Notes under the pieces: model-generated | Seen by the model: only the letters and a program-made list of their open reading frames with translations | Told to the model about the DNA's origin: nothing | The model's database searches: none | Shown: positions 17,239 to 26,351 of the stretch, in pieces | Numbering within the stretch: position 1 is the stretch's first letter | Layout: every line of letters starts with the position of its first letter | DNA from: Pirellula sp. SH-Sr6A | GTDB lineage: Bacteria > Planctomycetota > Planctomycetia > Pirellulales > Pirellulaceae | Length of the DNA stretch: 64,000 bases | Assembly (NCBI RefSeq): GCF_001610875.1 | Contig: NZ_CP011272.1 | Location: 1,779,988-1,843,987, forward strand | Direction: 5' to 3' | Position numbers and translations under genes: made by a program

Positions 17239-18459
17239 ATGCCATCCTCCTCTGCATCCAACTTCGCTTCTCCACAGCTCTCTCAGATGGAGCGCCACGG
17301 ACCGAACGATGGCGCTGAGCCTTGGATTGGTCTCGATATTGGCGGAGCCAATATCAAAGGAGCGCACACATGCGAGTGGGCCAAAAGCCTCCCGTTTCCT
17401 CTCTGGAAACATCCGCACGCTCTCGGAGCCGCCATCGCGCAGTTGCTTGAGGATGCCCCTCCCTTCTCGGGAATAGCTCTGACGATGACCGGCGAGCTCG
17501 CAGATTGTTTCCCCACCCGAGCCATCGGCGTGGCCAGCATCCTAGAACAAACAACCACCATCCTCCCCGCTAGCATGGTGAAGGTTTATGGGGTTCAAGG
17601 GAATTGGTATACGGTCTCGCAAGCCGCTCGCGACCCGTGGATGGTCGCTGCGTCGAACTGGCACGCGCTCGCCCGCTTTGTGGGTCAGTCGACTCCTCCT
17701 CGATACAGTTTGATGGTCGATATCGGTTCGACAACAACCGATCTGATACCGCTTCGCAATGGCCATGTGACCATCGACGCCTGCACGGATTCGCAACGAC
17801 TGCAATGCGGAGCGTTGGTCTATACGGGTATCGAGCGATCCAATGTGAGTGCAATTTCCCCGAGGCTTCCTCTTTACGGGAAATGGTGCCCGACGATCAA
17901 CGAATGGTTTGCCAGTGCTCGGGATGTGCATCTCTGGTTAGGGGACCTGCCTGACGCCCCCGATGACTGCGAAACCGCCGATGGTCGTCCCGCGACACGC
18001 GACGGCGCTCGCTTTCGATTGGCTCGCCTCGTAGGTGAAGACGGATCCACCCTGGCCGACAGCGATATCGACGCAATTGCCTCCCAAGCGAGACAGGATC
18101 AAGTCGCATTGATCGCAAAAGGGATGCAGCAAGTCATCCAAACTGAAATAAGCCAACTCGCGTTGAAGACGAAGAAATCGAAACGATCGATATCGAAAGA
18201 AACCGAGAAGAGTCGAGCTACCCTCGAGTCGATGGAATCGCGAGATAATCCCGAGAAACCGGCGGAGCTCCCGCAACCTGGCCAAATCATCGTCTGCGGA
18301 CACGGGGGATTCCTAATCGAAGACGCCTTGCGTTTCCTCCGTTGGGACGTCGACCGAATCGATTGGTCGCAAGCGTACAACAGCGATATCTCGCGATGCG
18401 GTCCAGCATTTGCCGTGGCTAAACTGGCCCAACAAAACGCTCCCACCCACGGAATTTAA
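17239..18459 (+). CDS. H4MPT-linked C1 transfer family protein (hydantoinase A/MfnF-like)
   Basis: ASKHA-type protein of the family found in organisms with tetrahydromethanopterin-linked C1 metabolism, related to methanofuran biosynthesis enzyme MfnF. 406 residues from ATG 17239 (17287 also possible). Evidence: WIGLDIGGANIKGAH (N-terminal phosphate-binding loop), LTMTGELADCFPTRAIGV, SLMVDIGSTTTDLIPL, and C-terminal ICGHGGFLIEDAL. Planctomycetes are known to carry H4MPT C1 genes, often scattered, which fits this isolated copy. A Lys/Ser/Glu-rich insert lies at about 300-335. The open frame back to 16624 lies inside the opposite-strand permease and is not credible. Confidence 0.85.
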   Translation: MPSSSASNFASPQLSQMERHGPNDGAEPWIGLDIGGANIKGAHTCEWAKSLPFPLWKHPHALGAAIAQLLEDAPPFSGIALTMTGELADCFPTRAIGVASILEQTTTILPASMVKVYGVQGNWYTVSQAARDPWMVAASNWHALARFVGQSTPPRYSLMVDIGSTTTDLIPLRNGHVTIDACTDSQRLQCGALVYTGIERSNVSAISPRLPLYGKWCPTINEWFASARDVHLWLGDLPDAPDDCETADGRPATRDGARFRLARLVGEDGSTLADSDIDAIASQARQDQVALIAKGMQQVIQTEISQLALKTKKSKRSISKETEKSRATLESMESRDNPEKPAELPQPGQIIVCGHGGFLIEDALRFLRWDVDRIDWSQAYNSDISRCGPAFAVAKLAQQNAPTHGI

Positions 18460-18507
18460 TTCGTCGCAGGCTTCGTCGAGTCCCTCCGATCCATCAACTC
18501 CCTTCCA

Positions 18508-21075
18508 TCACTTGCTTGGGAAACGCCCGCGCCAAAGCGCATCGATTCCGGGGGTCGTAGCCAGCACAAGTTCCGCAAGCTGGTTCGCCTCTTCGGTGCG
18601 ACCGCTTGTTCGCAGCAACCGAACTTGTCGGGCTCGGCATTCCAGCCAACCGACCGAACCAACAGGAACCGCCGCCGCCAAACGTTTCCAACTCAACTCC
18701 GCACTCGCCCTCTTCTCTGGTACTCCCGATAGAATCAAGGCGGAGTAATAAGACCACCAGGGATCCCGGGGATGGTTCCTTTCGAACTCGATCAATCGCT
18801 GCAGTCCCCCTCCCGAGGGGTCCGCATAATGCTCCAAGACACATTGCAAATACGATGTCGAGCGCCGAACGGATCGCATCAACGCGGTGTCGTTCGCTGA
18901 ATCCGTAGGCAAGGCGTCTCGCGTGGAAGTGACCCGTCGATTCAATTCCTTCCAGTCTTCTATATTGCCAGAGGGACTTGGAGAAGCATTGGACAATTGG
19001 AGCGCCAACTGATGAGCGGGTACCCACGCCACCAGCCACTTCGGTGCATCGGACAGTTCTGCCAATCGATCGGCAAACTCCCAACCCGCGGAGCTCCGCC
19101 ATCGCATCAATCGATCCCACTCCATGGCGATGTCTTGTGCTGCATCTTTTGCATTGGCGTCCTTGGTTCTCGACATCCATCGATCCCACTTGGCTCCATC
19201 CTCGGAATTGACGATCGAAGAATCGAGCCACGACTCATGAAGCAGCCACGCATAAACTCGAAGAGCTTCGAGCGACCGCAGCGCGACGACATGGATGGCT
19301 TCCCGCGATGCGAGCTGATTTCCGCTCGTACTGGATGCACCTGCTCCGGATGCTAGCTTCTCCCAACGACCGACCCAAAGCTCGCACCAATCGTCGATCT
19401 GGTCGGTTCCAAGATAAAAATCTGCCAGCGAATCTGCGGCGGTGGAGGCTTGCTCCGAAACGGGCCATCGCTCGAGAAGCTCTTTCCAAATCTCGGTTCG
19501 CAGTCGAAGCCACTCCTCGCGTTGCTCTTGCCTCTGCACGTCGGTGAGTTCCGCAGCCTGCGAGAGCTTTACCAATCCTGCCTGGACCATGGACACCCCA
19601 TTCATGGCGGATTTTGGCGCCAATGGCGAGTCAGCATAGGTGACGGCAGCGCGATAAAACTCATTAGCCGAAGCCATCGGGTCCCCCTGCAATCCCCACA
19701 GCGCAGCGATCTGCATGGCAAAACTCATCGCACTGTCGATGTCCTTTTGTTCGGAGCTTGCCAATTCTGCTTGTTGCAATCGATCGATGGCTTGCTCCCA
19801 TCGTTTCCCAGCCAATAATTGCCGGACCTCCGCTTTAATCAGCTCATTGGCCACCGATGCATTCGTGGGCCCCGGTGAGCCAGGCATCTTGGGCGAATTC
19901 GAGACACCCGGCGCTGCACGATTGGAGGCGATGAGCAATGCGTCGGCACGATTCGACCAATAGGTACCAAATCGATCGGAAATGTCTCGCTTGAGATCGA
20001 GAACTCTCTGAAGCGATTGGGAGTCGGTTGCTTGGGTTCGTGCAAGCTCAATTGCGAAATGCTCAATCGCGAGACTCGGATCCGTCTGCCATCCCCCTCC
20101 ACGCTCCAGCCACTCGCTTGCCCCCGACAGATTCCCTGTCCTCCGCAGCGACTCCGAAGCGATGGCGCAAAGCGTTGCTCTCCAACGTTCGGTCGCCTGT
20201 CTGTCCCCTTTCGCATCCCAGTCCCCCAAGGTGCTCTGTACCGCTTCGATCACTTTCGAGTGCTGTTGCAAATAAAGCCAAGCGCGGCAGCGGGCGATCT
20301 CGATTTTAGGATAGTCCCTCCAATTGACTCCAATTCTTTTTTCCGCTTCCTCCAACAACGCGAGCATGCTGGTACCCGCAGCAGACTGCTCATCTCCGTT
20401 ATCGCGGTACAAACTGGCCCGTAGAACGAGCAAATCGCACCGAAGAAGTTTGGAATCGGCAATCAAGGAACTGACTTCTGTCGCCGTCGGAGTTTCATGA
20501 AGTGGATTCGGGCGCGAAGCGGTCGCGATGGAAGCGGCATCCTGCTCGATTCGCTCGAGAATCTCGAGGGCTCGACGAATCTCCGTCAGCGCCCACTCCG
20601 AAAGCACCGTCCGCGTAGGGCTGGCCAGATAGGAAGATACGGCGGACCGAAGCAGTAGCCACCGGCAGCGTGCTGATTGAAATTGAACCCATGGCCCGCG
20701 CACTCCCGTTCGATCAAGCTCGGCTTCTCGATCAATTTCCTCGAGGAATTGGGTGATCTCGCTCGGATTGTCCAACCAAGTTCCGGAATTGGAAATGCGT
20801 TGATAAGTGCATGCCTCCATCCAGAGCATTCGCCAATGGGCTTTCTCGTTGACGGAACTCGACAGACTGGAATCGTTGCCTCGCCGTTGGCAGATTTCGA
20901 TAGCGACCTCATGCAATCCAGCCTGGGAGATTTGCTCGATGAGAATGCGATCGGGGTGATTTTCCGGCCAAGGAGTTCCATAACCTTCGATGCCAAATAC
21001 AGGGCCAATTCCTAGAAAAAGAGATGCCAGAAGGACAACAGTGATCCAAGAAAAAAAGCGGTTATCGGTGAGCAT
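18508..21075 (-). CDS. Large exported alpha-helical repeat protein (TPR-like)
   Basis: An 855-residue protein from ATG 21073-21075 with a signal peptide (RFFSWITVVLLASLFLGIGPVFG, about 5-27). The rest is mostly alpha-helical with Ala/Leu/Trp-rich helix pairs, for example RAWLYLQQHSKVIEAVQSTLGDW and ALWGLQGDPMASANEFYRAAVTY, that look like degenerate tetratricopeptide repeats. No catalytic motif recognised. Planctomycetes encode many such periplasmic scaffold-like proteins. Divergent from the kinase gene, with 129 bp between the two starts. Confidence 0.7.
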   Translation of the reverse strand: MLTDNRFFSWITVVLLASLFLGIGPVFGIEGYGTPWPENHPDRILIEQISQAGLHEVAIEICQRRGNDSSLSSSVNEKAHWRMLWMEACTYQRISNSGTWLDNPSEITQFLEEIDREAELDRTGVRGPWVQFQSARCRWLLLRSAVSSYLASPTRTVLSEWALTEIRRALEILERIEQDAASIATASRPNPLHETPTATEVSSLIADSKLLRCDLLVLRASLYRDNGDEQSAAGTSMLALLEEAEKRIGVNWRDYPKIEIARCRAWLYLQQHSKVIEAVQSTLGDWDAKGDRQATERWRATLCAIASESLRRTGNLSGASEWLERGGGWQTDPSLAIEHFAIELARTQATDSQSLQRVLDLKRDISDRFGTYWSNRADALLIASNRAAPGVSNSPKMPGSPGPTNASVANELIKAEVRQLLAGKRWEQAIDRLQQAELASSEQKDIDSAMSFAMQIAALWGLQGDPMASANEFYRAAVTYADSPLAPKSAMNGVSMVQAGLVKLSQAAELTDVQRQEQREEWLRLRTEIWKELLERWPVSEQASTAADSLADFYLGTDQIDDWCELWVGRWEKLASGAGASSTSGNQLASREAIHVVALRSLEALRVYAWLLHESWLDSSIVNSEDGAKWDRWMSRTKDANAKDAAQDIAMEWDRLMRWRSSAGWEFADRLAELSDAPKWLVAWVPAHQLALQLSNASPSPSGNIEDWKELNRRVTSTRDALPTDSANDTALMRSVRRSTSYLQCVLEHYADPSGGGLQRLIEFERNHPRDPWWSYYSALILSGVPEKRASAELSWKRLAAAVPVGSVGWLECRARQVRLLRTSGRTEEANQLAELVLATTPGIDALWRGRFPSK

Positions 21076-21204
21076 GGCGGAAACACTGTCTGCGCATCGC
21101 GATGGACAAAAAAGGGAATCTCGGGTCCGAATCTCTTGTCGTTGGGATCGAATTGCATCAGGATTAGATGGCCTCCTCAACCCAGCGGAGCGGCTTTTCC
21201 TCTC

Positions 21205-22338
21205 ATGGATGATTTTATGCAAACCACCACCTACGCGGGAGACCTCCGTTCGAGAACGATTGGAGGGGATTCCCTTCCAGTATGCAATCCAGAATTGCTC
21301 GATCGTTATCAGCATTTGCTGGAGGATCGCCGTCTGCAGTGGATGAGCTATCACAAATTGGATCGGGTACTCGGCAGCGGCGGTCAAGGTGTCGTGTTTC
21401 TTTCGGAACGCAGGGGTGCAGATGGCTTCGCACTCCCTGTTGCAATGAAAGTCTTCTCACCGGAGCGTTACGGCTCGCAATCGGCATACGACGAAGCGAT
21501 GCTGCGGATAGGTAAAGTCGCTTCGTGTGTCGCTCGCATTCAGCATGAAGGGGTTCTCAGCGTTCATGATTTCATCGATCGCAATCGGATTCGACTCCTG
21601 ATCATGGAGTGGATCGACGGATACGATCTCAAGGATCTGCTTCGATCCGAAAGGCTTTCTCGCATTCGCGGGAGATTGCCTTCCAAGCGTTGGGAATACA
21701 TCAACAATGTCATCGCCACGGCCGGCCCCATTCATGCACGATTCAAAGCAGGTGTCGCAGTGGCGGTCGTTCGCGATTGTTTAGCTGCCCTCGCAGCGCT
21801 CCATCGCGAGAACCTCGTGCATGGCGACATCAAACCGTCGAATATCATGATCAAGCGAACGGGACATGCGAAGCTGATCGACATCGGATCGGCCTTTTCC
21901 ATGGACAACCAACCCAACATCTTCACTTGTACGCCTGTCTACGCCGCTCCTGAAGTCCTAGAAAACGCTCAGGTTTCCCCTCGCAGCGACTTGGCCTCGC
22001 TCGGTTACGTACTAGTCGAACTCCTCTCCGGGCAACCATGCTTTTCAGAAACCGATTCCTACCGCGCTCTTCTGGAGCAAAAACGATCGCTACCGAATCG
22101 ATTGCACGAGTTGTTGCCACCAGAGGTGAGTTGCAATGCTCTTCTGATGAATTTTTGCCGGGGTCTCATTTCGCCCGATCCTGCGAGAAGGTTCCCGAGC
22201 GCCGAAGCGGCCGAATTGCTTCAGGAGGGAGCGGCCTCTTTTCATCGGCAACTAGTCCTCAGTGATTTGGCTAGCGAGTACGATAACGACATTCGAGTTT
22301 GGATTGAAGAACTCAAAGAGCTGGACGAATCCGAATGA
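21205..22338 (+). CDS. Serine/threonine protein kinase (Hanks type)
   Basis: A cytosolic protein kinase of 377 residues (ATG 21205; ATG 21217 is an alternative). Kinase subdomains: glycine loop GSGGQGVVF, VAMK invariant Lys, catalytic loop HGDIKPSN, and LIDIGSAF in place of the usual DFG, then APE as YAAPEVL and a DLASLGYVLVELLSG segment. A Leu/Arg-rich insertion of about 35 residues (RSERLSRIRGRLPSKRWEY...) separates subdomains V and VI. No TM helix or sensor domain follows, unlike many planctomycete kinases. Followed 32 bp later by an amino acid permease. Confidence 0.9.
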   Translation: MDDFMQTTTYAGDLRSRTIGGDSLPVCNPELLDRYQHLLEDRRLQWMSYHKLDRVLGSGGQGVVFLSERRGADGFALPVAMKVFSPERYGSQSAYDEAMLRIGKVASCVARIQHEGVLSVHDFIDRNRIRLLIMEWIDGYDLKDLLRSERLSRIRGRLPSKRWEYINNVIATAGPIHARFKAGVAVAVVRDCLAALAALHRENLVHGDIKPSNIMIKRTGHAKLIDIGSAFSMDNQPNIFTCTPVYAAPEVLENAQVSPRSDLASLGYVLVELLSGQPCFSETDSYRALLEQKRSLPNRLHELLPPEVSCNALLMNFCRGLISPDPARRFPSAEAAELLQEGAASFHRQLVLSDLASEYDNDIRVWIEELKELDESE

Positions 22339-22370
22339 ATCGGTCGTTTTGAAATCCATTGAAAGCAAAG

Positions 22371-24074
22371 ATGCCTTCTCAATTATTCCGCAGGAAACCT
22401 CTCTCCTCACTCCAGAGCTCCCCCGATGTCAGCGTGAGCGGGCATTCCCTCGCGAAAAGCCTCGGACTGCTCGATTTGACATGCTTCGGCATCGCAGCCG
22501 TCATCGGCGCAGGTATCTTTTCCACTATCGGAAAAGCCGCTGCGAGCGGAGGCCCTGCGGTCAGCGTCCTATTCGTCCTCACCGCGGTCGCGTGCATGTT
22601 CTCCGCCTTGTGCTACGCCGAGTTCGCCTCGCGTATCCCGGTCAGTGGTAGCGCGTACACGTACTCCTATGCAACCTTTGGCGAAATCTGCGCCTGGCTC
22701 ATCGGCTGGAATCTCTTGTTGGAATACGCCATAGGCAATAGCACCATCGCCTTCTCTTGGTCGGACTACTTTGTGAACCTCCTGCGAGGGATCCATATTC
22801 AATTGCCCGAGTGGATGATTACCGACTACTACTCCTGTTCCTTAGCGGTGCAAGCCTCCGAGCCGACCGAACGTCAGCAAGCGCTGCGCGATGTCTGGAA
22901 CAACGCTCCGCAAATCGGAGGACTTCGGATCATCGCCGATCTACCCGCCCTGCTCATCAACTTCCTGGTTTCGATTCTGGTGTTCATCGGAATCCAAGAA
23001 TCCAAAGTCGTTGCGAATGCGATGGTGTTTTTAAAAATGGCCGTTGTCCTATTGGTCATCGGGGTCGGCTTCCTCTATGTGAAGCCTTCGAATTGGAGTC
23101 CTTTTGCACCCAACGGAGTGACTGGAGTATTGGCAGGTATATCGTCCGTCTTCTTCACCTACATCGGTTTCGATGCAATCTCCACCACCGCCGAGGAATG
23201 CCGCAATGCGAAGCGCGATCTCCCCCTGGCTACATTATTGACGCTGGGTATCTGCACGTTGCTCTATGTGATCCTTTCCTTTGTCCTCACCGGGATGGTT
23301 TCCTACAGCGAGTTGAATGTCGAAGACCCGCTGGCGTTGGTCTTTGAGAAGTACGAGTTGCATTGGCTGGCTGGCATCATCTCGATCAGCGCGGTCGTAG
23401 CGATCACCAGCGTGTTTCTTGTATTTCAAATCGGCCAGCCTCGGATTTTCATGAGCATGGCTCGCGATGGGCTTCTGCCCAAACGCTTTGCGAAGATCCA
23501 CCCTCGATTTCGCACACCCGCTTTTGCAACCTGGGTAACATGCTTGGGAGTTGCATTGCCAACGCTGTTCTTGAACGCCGATATCGTTCTCGATTTATGC
23601 AGCATGGGGACTTTATTTGCGTTCATGTTTGTTTCGGCTGGGGTTCTTCGACTCGAAGCGGATCCATCCGAGGCCGCGCAATCGTCTTTCCGCGTCCCTT
23701 ACATCAATGGTCGCTGGATTATGCCTGCCCTGCTTTTGCTCTACTCGATATTTACCCCGAAATTGCCTGTGAATCACCGCGTGTGGGACTTGTCCCACTG
23801 GAGCACTTTGGTGCAGTCTCTGTTTACGGATGCCCCCACCGATCCGTCACGCATTCCCTATCTTGTCTTCTACATTGTCTTCGTCGTGCTTTCGTATGGC
23901 GCCTGGTTGCACCGGTGGTCATTGATTCCCGTTTTGGGAGTTTTGACCAATTTGTATCTCATCGCCGGAATCGGTCCTAAGAACTGGCTTTTGTTTTTGA
24001 TATGGTGTTCATTTGGTTTCTTGGTCTATTTCCTGTACGGTTACTGGAACAGCCATCTGCGGAGGAGTTTGTAG
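22371..24074 (+). CDS. APC-superfamily amino acid permease
   Basis: A 567-residue cationic amino acid transporter-like permease in the cytoplasmic membrane, with about 12-14 TM helices. The conserved first helix GIAAVIGAGIFSTIGKAA, the ALCYAEFASRIPVSGSAYTY second-helix motif and GFDAISTTAEECRNAKRDLP between helices 7 and 8 are characteristic. Two extra C-terminal helices (about 490-560) fit the CAT subfamily. Substrate not determined. ATG at 22371 chosen over a TTG four codons upstream. Confidence 0.93.
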   Translation: MPSQLFRRKPLSSLQSSPDVSVSGHSLAKSLGLLDLTCFGIAAVIGAGIFSTIGKAAASGGPAVSVLFVLTAVACMFSALCYAEFASRIPVSGSAYTYSYATFGEICAWLIGWNLLLEYAIGNSTIAFSWSDYFVNLLRGIHIQLPEWMITDYYSCSLAVQASEPTERQQALRDVWNNAPQIGGLRIIADLPALLINFLVSILVFIGIQESKVVANAMVFLKMAVVLLVIGVGFLYVKPSNWSPFAPNGVTGVLAGISSVFFTYIGFDAISTTAEECRNAKRDLPLATLLTLGICTLLYVILSFVLTGMVSYSELNVEDPLALVFEKYELHWLAGIISISAVVAITSVFLVFQIGQPRIFMSMARDGLLPKRFAKIHPRFRTPAFATWVTCLGVALPTLFLNADIVLDLCSMGTLFAFMFVSAGVLRLEADPSEAAQSSFRVPYINGRWIMPALLLLYSIFTPKLPVNHRVWDLSHWSTLVQSLFTDAPTDPSRIPYLVFYIVFVVLSYGAWLHRWSLIPVLGVLTNLYLIAGIGPKNWLLFLIWCSFGFLVYFLYGYWNSHLRRSL

Positions 24075-24113
24075 ATTTTCATAGCGTATTCTGAGATCTT
24101 TATTGTCGTCGCC

Positions 24114-25397
24114 ATGATTTTTGTGAACGGTGTGTTCGCATCCTATGAGATCGCGCTCGCATCGGTGAGCGTTGCGAGATTGCAATCGCTCGTGCACGAG
24201 AAGCGACGTGGGGCATCGGCCTCGCTCTACATGAAGCAGGAAATCGAAAAGAGTCTAGCAGTGGTCCAGCTCGGGATAACCCTAGTTGGACTCATTGCCG
24301 GGGCGACGAGCGGCGCGAGCGCGACCGAGGACTTGGCGCCTCTCCTCGAAACCTTCGGACTGGGAGAGAGCACGGCTGAAATTGTTGCCATCGCAGTCGT
24401 CGTCGTTCCCTTGACCGCACTCACCATCGTAGCCGGTGAGTTGATGCCGAAGCTTTTTGCGTTGCGTCACAAGGAGTGGGTCTGCCTTCTGCTCTCCCCC
24501 TCGATGCGATTCTTTTCCTTAAGCGTCCTGCCTGTTGTTTGGTTCCTCGAATACTCCGCGTCGTCCTTGATCGATGTGATCGAGAAACTCATGCGACCTA
24601 AAATGCATGGCGACTCCCGTGTCGAAGCATTGGAGCTACAAGAACTTCGGGCGATTGCCAGCATGGCCCGCGCTTCGCGACTTATTGGGGCCCGCGAAGA
24701 GAACATCATCGTGGGAGCCGCACGTCTATCGGTCCGCCCATTGCGAGAGATCGCACTCCCGGCAGAACATATCCGCATGTTGCATGCAGATGAAAATCTC
24801 GGCTCCAGTCTCATCGCAGCCCACTTGGATCTCCATACGCGATTCCCCGTAACGGAAAAGGAAGGCGATCCCCAAGGGATCGTTGGCTATGTGACCTTCA
24901 AAGATATTGTCACAGCTCTCAAGCTCAGTCCGACCGAGCCAACCTTAAGAGGGATCTTGAGAGAGATTCCCAGCCTTCAAGCGGACTTGCCAATCGCCAC
25001 CGCCCTGGAGTTTCTCCTCAAAGAGAGGACGCACATTTCACTCGTCCGCGATGCCTCTGGGACCGTTCTCGGCATGATCACGCTCGAGGATATCGTCGAA
25101 GAGCTCGTAGGGGACATTCAAGACGAACATGATCAACTCCCCATCCATGTCATTCGGTCCGGAGGGGGTTGGGTAGTCGGCGGGGGAGTGACCTTGTCCC
25201 GCCTGCGCGATCTCACGGGTATCGACCTCGGGGTGACGGAGACTCCTCGGAATCTAAGCTCGTGGATTATGGAGAGACTCGGTCAACAAAACCTGCAGGG
25301 GAGCGAGACGATCCAGTTCGAAGACGTCCGAATACTCGTTCGTAAAGTTCGCCGGCAGCGAGTTCTCGAGGCCTATCTGTCGGTGCTCGCAAATTAG
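24114..25397 (+). CDS. CNNM/HlyC-CorC family membrane protein with CBS domains
   Basis: Magnesium/cobalt-efflux-type (CorB/CorC) membrane protein: DUF21 TM domain (about 1-180), CBS pair (about 205-330), and C-terminal CorC/HlyC transporter-associated domain (about 345-425). 427 residues from the ATG at 24114. The first TM helix looks cut short by this start. In the same frame the 13 codons before it, back to the TAG stop of the upstream gene (24072-24074), encode a hydrophobic FIAYSEIFIVVA segment that completes the DUF21 helix, with no ATG/GTG/TTG. A non-canonical ATT or ATA start or coupling to the permease stop is possible. Function inferred from family only. Confidence 0.88.
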   Translation: MIFVNGVFASYEIALASVSVARLQSLVHEKRRGASASLYMKQEIEKSLAVVQLGITLVGLIAGATSGASATEDLAPLLETFGLGESTAEIVAIAVVVVPLTALTIVAGELMPKLFALRHKEWVCLLLSPSMRFFSLSVLPVVWFLEYSASSLIDVIEKLMRPKMHGDSRVEALELQELRAIASMARASRLIGAREENIIVGAARLSVRPLREIALPAEHIRMLHADENLGSSLIAAHLDLHTRFPVTEKEGDPQGIVGYVTFKDIVTALKLSPTEPTLRGILREIPSLQADLPIATALEFLLKERTHISLVRDASGTVLGMITLEDIVEELVGDIQDEHDQLPIHVIRSGGGWVVGGGVTLSRLRDLTGIDLGVTETPRNLSSWIMERLGQQNLQGSETIQFEDVRILVRKVRRQRVLEAYLSVLAN

Positions 25398-25470
25398 CTT
25401 AACCGTAAGCGATCACCGTTTGCTCTCCATGGCCAACACAACGTGTTCGTATCGCGATCGGTCCATTCAA

Positions 25471-25509
25471 ACGCAAAGAGCCCCAGCGACTGCTGGAGCT
25501 CCTGCGTTA
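25471..25509. terminator. Imperfect hairpin between convergent genes
   Basis: AACGCA (25471-25476) pairs with TGCGTT (25504-25509), and inside it AGC-CCAGC pairs with GCTGG-GCT around a GACT loop. It lies between the converging ends of the CNNM gene and the Cys-rich gene and could stop transcription from both sides. No T-run follows. Confidence 0.35.
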
Positions 25510-25577
25510 GACCAAGCGTCTAAGTCATTTTATAAGTCGTCGCCGACTGTTGTTGAATGAGCCGAAGCTCGGTGCAA

Positions 25578-26069
25578 CTAGTTGCAACCGCAGCTAGGAG
25601 CAGCTGCTTCGCAGCATACAGGTGCTGGCTCGCAGCAGCTAGCCTTACGGCCGTGGTGCTTAGCGAACAAGCCCTTGAGGTGGTGCTTGCGAGCTGGCTT
25701 GCAGCAAGGATCAACGTCGCAGCAGCTTGGAGCTGCATCGCAGCAAGGTGCTGGTGCTGGAGCGGGAGCTTGGCAGCAAGGAGCTGGTGCAGGAGCTTCG
25801 CAGCATGGTGCTGGTTCGCAGCAGCTGGACTTCTTGCAGTGGAGCTTCGAGAGCAAGCCCTTGAGGTGATGCTTGCGAGCTGGCTTGCAGCAAGGATCAA
25901 CGTCGCAGCAAGTAGGTGCTGGCTCGCAGCAAGCGACAGGAGCGGGTTCACAACAAACAGGTGCTGGCTCGCAACAAGCATTCTTCTTGCAGAAAAGACC
26001 AGCGGAAGCGGTGGACGAGAAGCTAATTGCAACAGCAGCCACTGCCAAGGAAGCGATCAAACGACGCAT
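25578..26069 (-). CDS. Cys/Pro/Ala-rich repeat secreted protein (CCEPAP type)
   Basis: A 163-residue exported protein with no enzyme motif. Signal peptide: MRRLIASLAVAAVAISFSS, ending at TASAG. The mature part has repeated CCEPAP, CCEAPAP and CCQAPAP units and two copies of the module CCDVDPCCKPARKHHLKGL, about 35 Cys in total. I choose the ATG at 26067-26069 because a GGAG Shine-Dalgarno sits about 10 nt upstream; the ATG at 26100-26102, 11 codons earlier, has none. Such Cys-rich proteins are typical of planctomycetes; a structural or metal-binding envelope role is inference. Confidence 0.8.
   Translation of the reverse strand: MRRLIASLAVAAVAISFSSTASAGLFCKKNACCEPAPVCCEPAPVACCEPAPTCCDVDPCCKPARKHHLKGLLSKLHCKKSSCCEPAPCCEAPAPAPCCQAPAPAPAPCCDAAPSCCDVDPCCKPARKHHLKGLFAKHHGRKASCCEPAPVCCEAAAPSCGCN
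25669..25910 (-). repeat. Internal duplication in the Cys-rich gene
   Basis: Two near-identical DNA segments of about 55 bp, 25669-25724 and 25854-25910, encode the two CCDVDPCC/KPARKHHLKGL modules. High nucleotide identity, not only protein identity, indicates recent duplication or gene conversion. Confidence 0.85.
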
Positions 26070-26351
26070 GGATGTATCTCCAAACACAAACGAGGGTTTC
26101 ATTTACCGCGTCCGGAACATTCTGGTTGCCTGCCGTCCTGGCCTTCATCCAGTCGCCATCGTCATGGATGGTCAATGACGCGAACTCCTAAGACATTCCC
26201 CAAGGAACAGGAAACGCAACCTAAATGGTAAAAATTGCCCAAAAGTAAAGTGGGAAGCTCGGGACAACGTAGCGGTTGTAACGGATATGATCAGAAACGC
26301 TTGGAACGCAAACATTGGATTTCACTCGTCAATACCGGAACCGAACACGCT

